Assembly (NCBI RefSeq): GCF_047948215.1
Contig: NC_134458.1
Span: 136,942,536 to 137,006,535 of the forward strand
DNA length: 64,000 bases
DNA from: Lycorma delicatula
Taxonomy: Eukaryota; Arthropoda; Insecta; Hemiptera; Fulgoridae
Direction of reading: 5' to 3'
Below the pieces are notes generated by a model that saw only the letters and a list, made by a program, of their open reading frames with translations, did not search any database and was not told the origin of the DNA. Below, piece by piece: positions 46,610 to 57,889 of the stretch (the first letter of the stretch is position 1; each line of letters opens with the position of its first letter). Made by a program: the position numbers and the translations under genes.

Positions 46610-48560
46610 TCTCAAGATTATTAAATTTAAAAATATCATTAAATTTTCACATTCATTCGTATTATCTCAAATTATAAGTTACATCAGAAACAACATTACT
46701 GCAGTTATATTAATCTCTATTTATTGTCACTCTATTTACGATGCTCCTTAATTTAAAAGCTGCAGTTATATCTGGATTTGTTATAAGCAGAAGTACAAAG
46801 AGAGATCAAACATTATTATTTACACAAATATCTGACCTTTGATATATATATAAATATTGTATGTATATATCAACTAGTAACTTTTCTATGTGTATAACTT
46901 ATTAAAATGCACACTTACTCTCGTTACGGACCACATACTGCTGAATGTATCATCTCCTTACAAACAAGTCTTCATAAATATACGTATAAACGTACCCTCC
47001 TCTTTTTATATATATATATATGTATTTTAAACCTAAAAATAATGTATTGTTATAAACATTTTGAATGTTACAAATAATAAATGTTGAACTACATTTTTAT
47101 GATTTTTAAATAATTATCAATATTATTTTTATAAAAATATACAACGTATATTACTTATTAACAACGTCTTGTTAATAAGTGAAGTACAGAATTATGATGG
47201 ACTTATTTCAACAGAAGAAAATTATTTAATTCTCTATTTATGAGACACACACACACATAAAGCTTCATAACTTACACATTTTATTAAAATAATTATGATT
47301 CTCAATCGCAATAAATAAATAAACCGCTGAGTCCATTACAATACGTACTCAAAATATTCCCCCGTAAAATTTATAACACCTACGATCAATTCAATGAGAA
47401 AATTAAACAAATTAATTTTTTTTTTTTTTTAAATATAACGGTAAACTAATAAAATACTTAACAAAAAAAATATTTTCTATATTAAAAAAAATCTAATATA
47501 TATATATATATATATAACAAAATAATATACTTTTTAAATATATTAATATTAAAAATAATGAAGGGGATCAAAGGATGAAGGGGATTACTATTTTTTTTTC
47601 TTTTAATTGTAGTTAATATTTTGAAACAAATTTCATTATAAGTGACGAAATATATGCGCCTAGGAATTTAACAGAAAGTTCTGACTTTATACTGAAAGTT
47701 ACAAGGTTAGCAGTGAAACATTTTCCTTGAAATTAGTACGGCGGATCAAATTCGTTTTTAATTTTGTCGATAAAACAAAAGTGATGATTTTATTTTTTAT
47801 TATCATACCTCCTTCTTTATATCAATATAATATAATTCCGATTATAAATTTGAATACTTAAATTATTGAATCTATAGTAAAAGAATAGTAATAAATTAAA
47901 TATTCTATTACTAAAAGAAAAAAAAAATATTTTTGTTGAATGTATTAATACTGAGTGTCGTCTAACAAACATTTCTTCACAGTATCGACTCGAGAGAAGT
48001 TGGTGGATGCATTTTCTGGTCGTAAGATGCTGCTGGAGCACATATTTGTACTCAGCCAGAATTGAGAGGTTTGTAGTTTAATCCGTAGGAATAATAAATG
48101 CAATAAAAAAGATATACTATTAATTTAAATCTCATATTTTTAAGTACATTATTTCTTGCTTTAAATATCAAAGCTCTCGTTCAAACATGTAGAGCAGATT
48201 TTTCTATTTTGAATTTCAATTAATTGAAAAAGAACTAATATTATCCACAAAAGCTAAAAAAATATATACATATAATGAAAGAACGTTTCTGAAAATAATC
48301 AAAAGATAAACGTAAAAAAGGCTGACAATACAGTTGTAGAACTTTTCCATCACGCGACTTTTTTCTGATGCACGGATTACATACACAACTTAATTTAAAA
48401 TATTTTATTTAGATACTATGTATTTTGCTTATTTAATTCAATGATTCTAACTAAAGCGCGCGCGCGCATACCGTATTTCATTAGCACGGGTGTGGCGGCA
48501 CTAGCGGCCACTTTAAATAAATTTTTGCACTTTAAGTATTACTCATTTATTTAATTCTAC
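46610..48560. other. AT-rich stretch without supported genes
   Basis: It contains (TA)n at 47496-47516 and a (CG)5-6 run at 48455-48467. The minus-strand frame 48041-47817 has no motif. Confidence 0.5.
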
Positions 48561-48599
48561 CAATTTGTTGTTACGTCACAACATAGTAGTCGACTGCAG

Positions 48600-49632
48600 C
48601 AATAGTCCAGCCGCTAAGTAGGATATGTGGTGTGTAAGGGCTGGTGGCTGGGTTGACCCCACTTTGATGGGGAACAAATTTGTGGATCCAATAAAATGCT
48701 AATAGAAAAAACTGCAACGAAAAAGACCCACTGTACTGCCTTCTGCGACGTTTCAAAATTATTACTATTTATTGGAATGGGGATGCAATTTATCAAAAAA
48801 GATTTTTACACAAAAGAAGTGTTTATAACTATTCACGAAAATATTTTTAACGAAATCACCCCTTCTACTGCCTTCTATGACACTTCAAAAAAAAAAAAAA
48901 CATTTTTAGGGGAAGGGTGAAATTTAGAAAAAATTTGTTTTTTTTTTCAGAAGTTGTATATTAATATTCACAAAATTATCAAAAAAAGATAACCTTAAAA
49001 TTATGCAAAATATGGAAACAAATTCGTTTTCCCTCCTGTACCCTCACCCCCTAACCTTTTAAATTGAAGATTTAATAGCATCAAGGTCCCATATATAGAA
49101 GAAATCTGACCAAGTTTGATCAAAATCGGTCGAGTAGTTCTGGAGATATAAGGAGATTTATAGGCCCACACCGAAAACTATTTTTAAGGGCGCGGATGAA
49201 AGTTAGCAAAAAACGTTTTTTTTACAAAAATTGTTTAATATTCACAAAATTATAAAAAAAATATAACTTTGATTTTGCAAAATCTGGATACGATTTCGTT
49301 TTTCCTCTCTGTATCCCCCACCTCTGACCATTTGAACTGAAATTTAAATAGCATCAATGCTATTTTATTAGCATCAATACTATAGAAATATTATAGCCAA
49401 GTTTGGTGAAAATCGGCCAAGTAGTTTTGAGACGTAAGGCGATTTACATGCCAAAATACATACATACGTACGCACATTTTGTTGCGGAAATTTCGAATCC
49501 ATTTTTCGGTTTCCTGAGATCCTTAGAGGTAAATTCGTCAAGATTCGGTGAAAATCGGATATGCCCAATTTTTATCGATCACCATACTTTTCCTTCTATT
49601 TAGCTATAGCTGCTAGATAGAAGGGAAAGTAA
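48600..49632 (+). repeat. Hairpin-ended repeat family H1 with internal tandem units
   Basis: A short unit (ACTGCCTTCTGCGACGTTTC at 48735 and ACTGCCTTCTATGACACTTC at 48868) recurs at about 133-base spacing. A longer unit of about 280 bases recurs next (48905-49170 and 49190-49450), each holding AATATTCACAAAATTAT, ACCCTCACCCCC-type and AAGTTTG(G/A)T...AAAATCGG(T/C)C blocks. The end is GATCACCATACTTTTCCTTC and a self-complementary block to GGGAAAGTAAAA (49632). No coding potential. Related ends occur at 1, 13205, 36983 and, inverted, near 58590. Confidence 0.7.
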
Positions 49633-49639
49633 AAAAGCG

Positions 49640-49995
49640 TTAACCCGCAGAAAAGATAGATTAATATGATCGTACTATTGAATGGAGAAATTAATAAAGA
49701 AGTTGCAAAGTTCACACGCATAGGTAGTAAAATTACTATTACATATATCAGGATGAACGAAGCGTCATAGATATTTTGGATAAAATTGGACAGGAGAAAG
49801 CTATACTCAACAGTAAACACAACTTGTTGACTCCCAAAGAAATAATTCTTGAATCAAGAAACAACTGCTTAGTCCTTATACATGGATCACAGCAGCAGTA
49901 AAGGACTGCAAAACCTTGACAATAAGGGAGTAGAAAAGAAGAAGAAATGGATTAGATCAGCAACAAAGTTCTTGATAGAAGAAAAAAAATAATCG
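49640..49995 (+). pseudogene. LINE family L2-type relic, copy 3
   Basis: Across frames: EVAKFTRIGSKITITYIR (about 49691-49745), which parallels the 'YLGS.I..DG' block after the RT palm, then, after IKKQLLSPYTWITAAV, the segment KDCKTLTIRE followed by a stop and KRRRNGLDQQ (about 49855-49960). Aligned with copy 2 this is VKTCVWNVLFYGSKSWTLSK...RRRLEGFE. It is heavily decayed. It starts within ten bases of the end of the H1 repeat at 49632. Confidence 0.55.
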
Positions 49996-49999
49996 TATT

Positions 50000-51110
50000 A
50001 AAAAATATTACAAATCGTAGAGACGAACTTGTTTACAATATTATACTGGCATGAGGTAATTATCGAAACAATACTAATATTCATATTGACAAATGCGAAT
50101 AGAAGGAATAAAAGGACTACAACAAATAATTCAATTAATAAAGAATGTCCATAATTACAGTATTCATGCAAAAATTGGCATGAAATCGCAGCAGATACAA
50201 GAACGATCCGTCTGGAGAATAGATTAAAGTCCATTTACGTTAAAGTTCGCAAAAGAAGAAAAACAAACTACAATTAAGGGCAAAATAGAAGAATCAGTCC
50301 AAATTTTAATAAGTATATTATGATTTGAACTAGAATTACATACTCATACTAATCTAATATTTAATAATTTTACTAATTATTTTAATAATTTTTTTTGTTT
50401 AATAATTTTCAGAAGAAAATTTTTTTTTTTTTAATTTAGTTACGTGGGCATCGACTACTAAGGTAGCTCTCGGAAAATTCTTTAAAAAAAAGAGAATAAA
50501 TTACCAGTATGCTCGTCAGATCTAAGACTGACATTTCTAAGAGTGTCATTTTAAATTTTAAAAAAATACTCACTACCGAGATATTTAAATAAAACGGAAA
50601 AATAACACATACACAGAGTATAAAGAGCCCTGAAATATACATAAAACACAAAAATTAAGACGAAAAACATAAACACTATTTTCAAATAAAATGCACAAAA
50701 AAAAAATGTTTACCATGTAGTTTATGAGACCATGTTTAGGTACAAAAGGTTTTCGTAGAAGGCCTGGTAAAACGGATTTGTTAGTAATACACTGGTATGC
50801 AGGTAAGCAACTATTATTTCTTCTTTGCCATTTTCTAAATCAGCAGCGATGCATCTTTCCGAAGTTTTCATATACTGTACGCTCTTCCAGTAGTTTTTCA
50901 CGTATACTGCACATTGTTCTTTCTTCCTCGGTTAACAAATATGAATTTATAACAAATATGAAATTTATTAATATATATTTTTTTCTTTTTCCTATTTGTT
51001 ACCATGAATATTATTCTTATGATTTTCAGGCAAAAATCAGAAACACTTGTAACGGTAATCAAACATAAATACCTACTTAAAGAATAAAAAACGTTTTTCG
51101 ACTTTTCGTT
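50000..51110. other. AT-rich stretch without supported genes
   Basis: The frame at 50724-51068 (plus) contains a GTAAGC donor-like site near 50800, but nothing else supports an exon. No repeat recognised. Confidence 0.4.
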
Positions 51111-51119
51111 AATTCAATT

Positions 51120-51520
51120 TGGTTTAATATTGCTAACAATAGGCACCGCAGATGAAGAAACATCAACGTTCCAACTTGCACCATCATAACGAACCACGCT
51201 TCTAACTTGCGCAGCTCAATTTTTTCCGATCTTAGATTGAGCGTAATTCAAGGACGACTCAACCAATCTTCATCAAATTTTCACATGCATAACATCAGAT
51301 ACATTAGTAGAGCATATCTAAATCTCATAAAATTGATTAAGTATTTTTGGAAATTTTTGTGCTACAAAAGTTTATGAGTAGGCCAATATATATATAGAAA
51401 CCCCAATTTAAGTGAATGATATTTATGTATTTCTTAACCTCAAAAAGTAAAGAGAATTCATTTTCATCCACCCCACTCACTCCATGCGACCGAAAGTAAC
51501 ACGGCACATTTCTTCGAAAA
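51120..51520. other. Word-diverse non-coding block, possible old repeat
   Basis: This block is richer in G+C than its neighbours and has phrases like those in interspersed repeats (CAACCAATCTTCATCAAATT). No ORF and no second copy in the window. Confidence 0.3.
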
Positions 51521-51524
51521 GTCA

Positions 51525-52235
51525 GTAAAAAGTATGAATATTATTATACAATATTTTTGTTAATTATAGAAAAATTGTTCAATGAAATGTAGCCTATCAA
51601 AAAGAAGTAATAATAAAAATGATTTAAAAATTCAATAACATACTTTTCCGTAGGGCATTTTTATAATTAAAAAACTTTTAAATTTAAAGGAAGACATTTG
51701 TAGCATTTCTATAAAAAATATATTTGTTTTTACACCAAAAATGATTTAAAAAAAACTAAACGAGATTGTATATATATATATATATATATATCCTCAGATA
51801 TGATTATCTGTTAGATGATAATTATCTTAAATTATTATCATTTATCTTAAGTGATTTCTTCTGTAATCCAAAAGCTTATTAAAATTTTGTATATTATTAT
51901 GATAAAACTGTTAATTGAGAATTATCAGTCCACAATATATTCTTTTTAACAATCTATCATCTATCTATCTTAACACTATTTTTAATATGTTAATACAATT
52001 ATTATTCATTATTACGCAGTTGCGAATTTTATAAACACCAAAATTAATTAAGAAATATATAAAATGTTTCTTTACACTTAATTATACAAAAAATTTAATA
52101 ATCGTAAAAATTAAGAACCGAATCGTTTATTTAATTAATTATGAAATTATATTATTAAAAAATTTATAAGAGTAATTCAAAAGCTTAACTTAAAATTATG
52201 CGGAATCATGCAAAAATGTTAATATCATAAACTAC
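51525..52235. other. AT-rich spacer with (TA)n
   Basis: (TA)n at 51769-51791. No gene recognised. Confidence 0.5.
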
Positions 52236-52239
52236 GCGG

Positions 52240-52960
52240 TATTTTCTAAAAACACAGCAGCAGTAGAAGCAATAGCCCGGGTACTGTTTCTTCTCAGTAA
52301 AGCCGATAAAAGTTTCCCCCTTCTAAACGAAAGAACATTAACGAAATAGAAAGAGAGGGTACACGTTTGTTACGTTATCAACCGACAGGAAAAAGAGAAG
52401 GATGAGTGAGACAGGAGAATAAAGGAAAGGGAGTAAAAGAGTACAAGAAAAGGACGGAACGATAGGAAGAGATACAGAGAAAGAGAGAGCGAGTCGGCTC
52501 GAGTCGGTTAGCAATTAGCTATGCGAAGGCATCACAGAACACATATCGCTTAATTGACGCGATAAATCACAATAAACTCGGACAGGGTTTGGTCCGGGAT
52601 GCCGTTTCATCAAGCCGTAAATAGGGCGTCTAATCCCTCAAGCGCAATTACAAGTCAAATCTTAGAGCCATGAATATGGAGATGGATAATTAAAGTAACA
52701 GTCGGCTAAACCCAGTTTATATGTGACGTCCCTAAGTCATAACACCTTAGAGATAAGCTTCTCCAGGCCTCCTCCCACGCTCCCTCTGTTTCACTCTACA
52801 AACCCTGCGTCGTCTATACTCCTCCTACATAATGTTACACAAACCCTTTACTCTTCCTTACAACTGCAGATACAGATACACTTCTCTGAACCCTCGCTCT
52901 ATACATCCCCTCTCTCTTATTCACTCCTTAGAACATCCAAATAACTAAATGCACACGCGC
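52240..52960. promoter_or_regulatory. Candidate regulatory island 7
   Basis: The purine flank is 52345-52500 (GAGAAGGATGAGTGAGAC, AAAGAGAGAGCGAG). The core, 52500-52730, has dense words: GCTTAATTGACGCGATAAAT (about 52548), ACAATAAACTCGG (about 52568), GCCGTAAATAGGGCG (about 52614), a Bicoid/Otx-type TCTAATCCC (about 52629), GATGGATAATTAAAG (about 52681) and GTGACGTCCC (about 52722). The CT flank is 52760-52930 (CCTCCTCCCACGCTCCC). The 73-codon frame (52723-52944) reads the CT flank and is S/T/P/L-rich noise. With island 3 it is the best candidate. Confidence 0.35.
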
Positions 52961-52969
52961 GCACTCAAA

Positions 52970-53720
52970 AGTTTTCAGAAACAGTACTAATAACTGAACA
53001 ACTTGAATGGTTACAATTTTAATTCCGACTTTAGGTTATTGAGTTGTGTAAGAAATACTTAACATTGACAATAAATAGTTTTTCTCTCCTAATAGCCATC
53101 CAAAATTAGCACATCTTGCTTCAAATAACAAATTATTTAAGAGATGTACTATATTTTGTTTCCTTTTTTTGCTAATGAGCTTTTATTATTCTAATTACTC
53201 ATACAATTTTGATTCTGTAAATTAAATACAACTATAGAAAAGCCAATTAATGATAAACTGAAACGGATTAAATGACTTAACTGTGATGGGTCTTAATTTC
53301 AAGTTCCGAATAAGAAGACCTAGAAATTTATGTAAGACACTTATAAAGACACGAATCGCGTTGCAGGAACAACGTTTAACTAAACTTAATTTAATAAAAA
53401 TGAAACGGATAGAGAATAAAAATTTATAGGATGACAAAGATTGAAATATATAAAATCGGTAATTTAAAATGAGGTTTAAAGATCAGCGGGGAACAGATAA
53501 GAATGGAGAATAGTATCAAAAAGATAGAACAGACATCTTAAATAATAAATTTTATTTTAATAGACTGATGCCTATGAGATTTAAAAAAGCTGATAAAAAC
53601 ACAAAAAGAGTTGTAGTGAATATCGACAAGTTTTCTTATTTACCAGTTTTCATTGTACGATAATTTCAGACAGCAACAGATACTTTCTGGACTATTTGTA
53701 TTATAATTTTTACTTCCTTG
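52970..53720. other. AT-rich spacer without supported genes
   Basis: The minus-strand frame 53437-53222 has no motif. No repeat recognised. Confidence 0.5.
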
Positions 53721-53729
53721 TTCCAAGTA

Positions 53730-54330
53730 AAAGAAATATTTTATCGCAAAAAATTTCAGTTTTCAGATTTCAATGGAATTATCTATTTTGACCATCCCTG
53801 AATCCATTTTGACTAATTTCGGCGTGACGTCTGTACGTACGTCCGTATGAACGTAACTATCTCGCGTATCTCAAAAACGATTAGTTGTAGGCAGTCAAAA
53901 TTTTGGATGTAGGACTGAAAAGGCCCAAAATCCAAAAAAGTTTGGATTTCTTATTTTTCTTAACTGCAATAATAAGCCCTCATTGAGAGCTTTTCAACAA
54001 TATATCATAAGCGGTAATTAATTTCATTGGTTCCAGAGTTATAGCCAAATGAAATTTTAATTAATGAAATATTTGGATCATGAAATTGATGAAAATATGA
54101 CTTTTCGTGCGTGTAATTTTCATCCAAATATCTAAAAACCAATTTCTAGCTTTTTCGAAATTCAACCTTGAAAGGGACGAAAAAGGCAAAAAAAATTTTA
54201 ACAATGCTTGAAAATTTTTCCCATTTCCGACCACACTAAAAGAGATATTTACTAGAATGGGGCTTAAAAATACTCTTCATATAAATAATTTTAAAAAATT
54301 TTTGTTTTGAATTTCGATTTTTTAAAGGGT
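53730..54330 (+). repeat. Interspersed repeat family Q, copy 2
   Basis: The inverted partner of 22200-22580 (landmarks there). This copy is longer, extending past 54085 with TTTTCGTGCGTGTAATTTTC and AAATTCAACCTTGAAAGG. Confidence 0.75.
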
Positions 54331-54334
54331 CGGT

Positions 54335-54766
54335 GAACGGCACGGCGCTCAACCAACACAGCTACTATTACTGTATGTACGAAGCTACTCACTGCACCTA
54401 TCTCCAGTTACTTGGCTAAAAAACATAAAATAAAAATAACTGAAGAGAAAAAAATTGATAAACGGACAGTCTCTTCCTAGTGGTACTTGTCGGGAAACGA
54501 CAGGACCGGGAAAAATACATTTTTACTCGTACGAAGTACGGGTAACCAGATATAACTAATATTTTTAAGATGGAGGCCGACTGTTTTCAGAAAAACAGTG
54601 ATCATTTTTAAATCGCTCAAAGTTAAGGCCTGCATTGACCAAACTGTTGCTGTGAAGAAATTACAAAACACTGATAGTTTTTATAAATTGAACAAATTTA
54701 ATTTTTATTTATCATTATTATTCTCACAAATATTAGTTTAATAACACAGTAGGGACCAGGGGGCAG
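54335..54766. other. AT-rich spacer
   Basis: The minus-strand frame 54671-54477 has no motif. A GC-richer block (CGGTGAACGGCACGGCGC, about 54332-54350) has no explanation. Confidence 0.4.
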
Positions 54767-54767
54767 A

Positions 54768-55096
54768 CCCCTTATCGGCCTTTCTTTTTTTTTGTTGTAT
54801 GTTTAGCCTCGGGAATTACCGTTTAGGTATTACTTCAAAAGTTGAATGAGGATGATATGTACGAGTGTAAATGAAGTGTAGTCTTGTACAGTCTCAGTTC
54901 GACCATTACTGAGATAATAATTAATTGAAACCAACCACCAAAGAACACCGGAGATCCACGATCTAGTATTCAAATACGTATAAAAGTAACTGCCTTACTA
55001 GGACTTGAACGCTGGAACTCTCGACTTACAAATCAGCTGATTTGGGAAGACGCGTTCACCACTAGACCAACACGGTGGGTTTCCCCTTATCGGCCT
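54768..55096 (-). mobile_element. Intact SINE family S1 with a 14-bp target-site duplication
   Basis: The duplication CCCCTTATCGGCCT is identical at 54768-54781 and 55083-55096. The SINE (54782-55082, minus) starts AAACCCACCGTGTTGGTCTA, with A box TGGTCTAGTGG (about 55069-55059) and B box GCGTTCAAGTCC (about 55017-55006). The body contains CGGTGTTCTTTGGTGGTTGG and the tail ends in an A-rich run (T-rich at 54781-54793 on plus). Length is about 300 bp. The perfect duplication points to a fairly recent insertion by LINE machinery. Confidence 0.92.
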
Positions 55097-55229
55097 AACA
55101 TCCTTTAACCGCGACGGGAAACGCAAGCAAGTAACCATATAGTGCGGTCGATGCAGCGACAAGGATGTTAGTTCATATATATATATATAATCTTTCTCGT
55201 TTAAATAACCTTTTCAAGAAAGTGCAATT

Positions 55230-56596
55230 TTTGGAGATCCTAAGATTACAAATATTATAAATATGCCCAATTATAAAACATACAATCTTTTTCATATACA
55301 ATTCTTTTCGCTTTGATGTACGAAGCCCGTTCGAAAAGATCTTTCTTTGACAGAGAAAATATAAGACTTTTCAGAAGCCTTTTTCTTTTTCAACTTAGTC
55401 ACCTTGCAATTCGATACACATAGACCAAATTTTTTTAAACTTTTTAGTAACCTCAGTATAATGTTATTCGTCCAACTAGGCATCATTGAAGTGAATGTTC
55501 TTCCAGCCATATCTTTAGGTTTTGAGAAAGGAAGTAATCGATCGGATCCAAATACGGCGCATGTGTAAGCACTTCGAATCATACCCCATGGAGTTTTGCA
55601 GCAACAACCCGACACGTGTGTTCAGGCGCTTTAAGATTGTGAAAGAGCATTTTCTTTTTGCCAGATGTGGATTTTAGCCTAAATAACACCCGTTGATTGG
55701 TCCAGTAGTGAAACCTAATACTGCTCGGTGATAGCCATGCCTTTTTATAGACCACCACAACTCTAGAATCAAAAAAAAAACCATATCTATGACTTTTTCT
55801 GCAGATGGAACCGTTTTCGCATTCATTGGCGCACTTTCACAAGTTCCCACCCACTGTTTGGTATCTGCTGTGTAACAGTGAATTCAAGTTTCATCTACTG
55901 TAAACGGCTACGCAGTAAAACTCAGTAGAAATACAGTAGAATCGCTTTTAAATAAATAAGTCTAAACACTATTGAAAAGTGTTTAGTCAACTATTAACAA
56001 ACGAAGCACCATTGAATGGAAAGCTTTCTAATATCCAAAACATCACTTAGACTAAACTAAACAGCGGGTTTAGTCTATCGAGATGTTTTGCAATCTCAGC
56101 AACTTCACTTATCTTCCGTCGTCGACCATTTAAGAAGGCATACAGAGTGTTAATGTTTCCCGTAACGATTTTGTCAGTCGTAGCAGATTTTGAGCGTTTC
56201 ATCTTGAATGAATATCAACCACGTTTAAACTTACATCAGAGTTTTTAACCGTCAAAAACGAAGGTGAAGAAACCTTTAATGTGAGATCTAACACTTTCTG
56301 TACGTCCGTCAGGGTTAAAACTTTTAACGCGTCTAAAACTTCACTCAAAATCTAAGGATCATCCTTGGCAAATAGTCATTAGGTCATACTTACGTCATCT
56401 CTGTGTCGGCCGGAGAACATTCCGAATGACCCTTGTATCTAGGATTTTCGTTGATTGGTATAAGGTAAACATTTAGAAAGGACGTCATATCCTGATAATA
56501 TCATCAACAGAAAGAACACTATCTATATCCTCCATGAATATTACAAATTAGATTTTACATACGCTTATTAGTGTTTTTTCCCATAAAAACCTCGTA
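55230..56596 (-). mobile_element. Dead mariner element C
   Basis: The right end, read on the minus strand from 56596, is TACGAGGTTTTTATGGGAAA. The left inverted repeat is not clear and may be lost. The body on the minus strand is a transposase relic. It differs in sequence from elements A and B, so three separate mariner lineages are present. Confidence 0.75.
55292..56215 (-). pseudogene. Broken mariner transposase C
   Basis: On the minus strand and across frames: a VDETWIHCYTADTKQWVGT-like block with the first Asp (about 55905-55850; the codon for the leading residue is damaged), ESAPMNAKTVPSAEKVIDMV (about 55840-55780), a TTGPINGCYL-type stretch, LAKRKC/LFHNLKAPEHT (about 55670-55615, where the usual HDNAPAH block reads HNLKAPEH, so the second Asp is lost), YLDPIDYFLSQNLKIWL with the third Asp region altered (about 55560-55500), and a C-terminal tail to 55292. 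Many stops and frameshifts. The open 107-codon frame 55615-55292 is mostly the wrong frame for this protein. Confidence 0.75.
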
Positions 56597-56609
56597 TAGA
56601 TCCAGAATA

Positions 56610-57610
56610 GTAATATTAAATTTTACAAATCGTTATATAAACTAGATTTAATAAAGCAGAATATAAACAACCAAAAAATAGGTATTATTAGGAAAAACAA
56701 ATGATAAGCACTACAAAATAGTTTAATTGAAAACTTTCTATTAAAATGATTCGTACAAAAGTATTAATTATATTTCATCACAATCTAGCTATGTTAAAAC
56801 AGACTGAACAAGCACATATTTTCCAAAAAAATTTCTTTAAACTCTGATATTATGTATAATCCCGATAGGTTTTCATCTTCAGATTATGAAAAGTATCATC
56901 ACAGATATTAAAATTATAATTTTCCATTTTTAAAAATTTGAGATATTGAAAATCATAATTAGTAAAAACATTTTTAATTATTTTTGTATACCTAAAAAAG
57001 ACTAAGAATCTATAACTAAACATCCAACACAGCTCAGTTATACAGAGTGATTCACGAAGAACGTAACCGAATTTCCGATCATGTTCTACTAGTAAAAATA
57101 AAGAAGAAAGCTGATATAAACTCTATAAGTTTTAAATTAAAACTTATAAGTTAAATTCTCTATAAGTTTTGTTTAAAACTTTTACGTGTTAATTACTTAT
57201 TTAACTGTTATTTTACGCCAAACAAAAAATTGTATGTTTCTCGACCCAATCTTTTGTCTTTTACCCTAGATTTCTTACAAATTACTAAAATATAATTCTG
57301 GGATCCATTTCTTTTTTAGGCTAGATTTCATAAAAAAAATTACCCCTTAATTTGGGTACAATGAATTACAGTCTATCTCAATTTTACCGAAGGTGCAAAA
57401 ATCAGGAAAATATTTCGCCAACAGTCGCTAACGAAGCGTATCTGAACCTATGTTTATATGAACTCTCTTCGTTAATCCTCTCTATAAATGTAAAACACTT
57501 TACTTAGTTTAACGTTATTTAATTTAGTAACAAGTGTTACTAATGTTGTGCTCTAATTAAAGAAAAAGATAATAAATAAATAAAGAAACAGAAAGTAATT
57601 ATTTTAATAT
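56610..57610. other. AT-rich stretch without supported genes
   Basis: Nothing recognised apart from a diverged repeat-like block around 57050-57450. The right half may be 3' flank of the gene ending at 57708. Confidence 0.45.
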
Positions 57611-57613
57611 AAT

Positions 57614-57619
57614 TTTATT
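57614..57619 (-). terminator. Candidate poly(A) signal AATAAA
   Basis: AATAAA on the minus strand lies about 89 bases past the stop codon of the exon ending at 57708, a usual distance for a short insect 3' UTR. The hexamer is common in AT-rich DNA, so its value depends on the exon being real. Confidence 0.35.
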
Positions 57620-57707
57620 TTTAAATATACGTAATTATTTCTGTATTTCAGAATAACGTAATTATTTCATTTATACAGAATTTTATATATATATATATAT
57701 TTAAACG

Positions 57708-57883
57708 TTATGTCTCAATGATTTTACGGATGTTTTCATAGTGAATCAATAACACAACTCCCACACTTCTAGGTGCAATCATATCTTTTATTCGCCGCGC
57801 GTCGTCTTCCGGTTCCCAGGGATAAACATCAATGACTCTATTAGATTTGTCATCAGAATAAAGGATATCAAATACTCCTGCTA
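57708..57883 (-). CDS. Candidate 3'-terminal coding exon of an unidentified host gene
   Basis: On the minus strand an acceptor with a pyrimidine tract (TTGTTTTCTTCAG) ends at 57884. The exon then reads two bases of a split codon (phase 1), 57 codons and TAA at 57708. The protein ends ...AGVFDILYSDDKSNRVIDVY, then PWEPEDDARRIKD, then MIAPRSVGVVLLIHYENIRK and IIET. Its balanced amino-acid use (W, P, E, D, R, H, V) and GC-richer codons such as GAC-GAC-GCG-CGG differ sharply from chance frames in this AT-rich DNA. The alternating charged then hydrophobic VGVVLLI segment suggests a folded globular tail. I do not recognise the family. Upstream exons should be at higher coordinates and were not found by eye. 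It could also be a pseudogene piece. Confidence 0.55.
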
Positions 57884-57889
57884 CTGAAG

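Noticed and set aside
50724..50800. Possible exon ending in AG/GTAAGC
   Set aside because: Only a donor-like hexamer supports it; no acceptor, no conserved peptide, and the frame beyond is AT-rich noise.
25187..52731. GACGTC palindrome as a shared signature of the islands
   Set aside because: It occurs in four islands, but also several times outside them (for example near 6537, 10535, 53826 and 56484), close to what base composition predicts.
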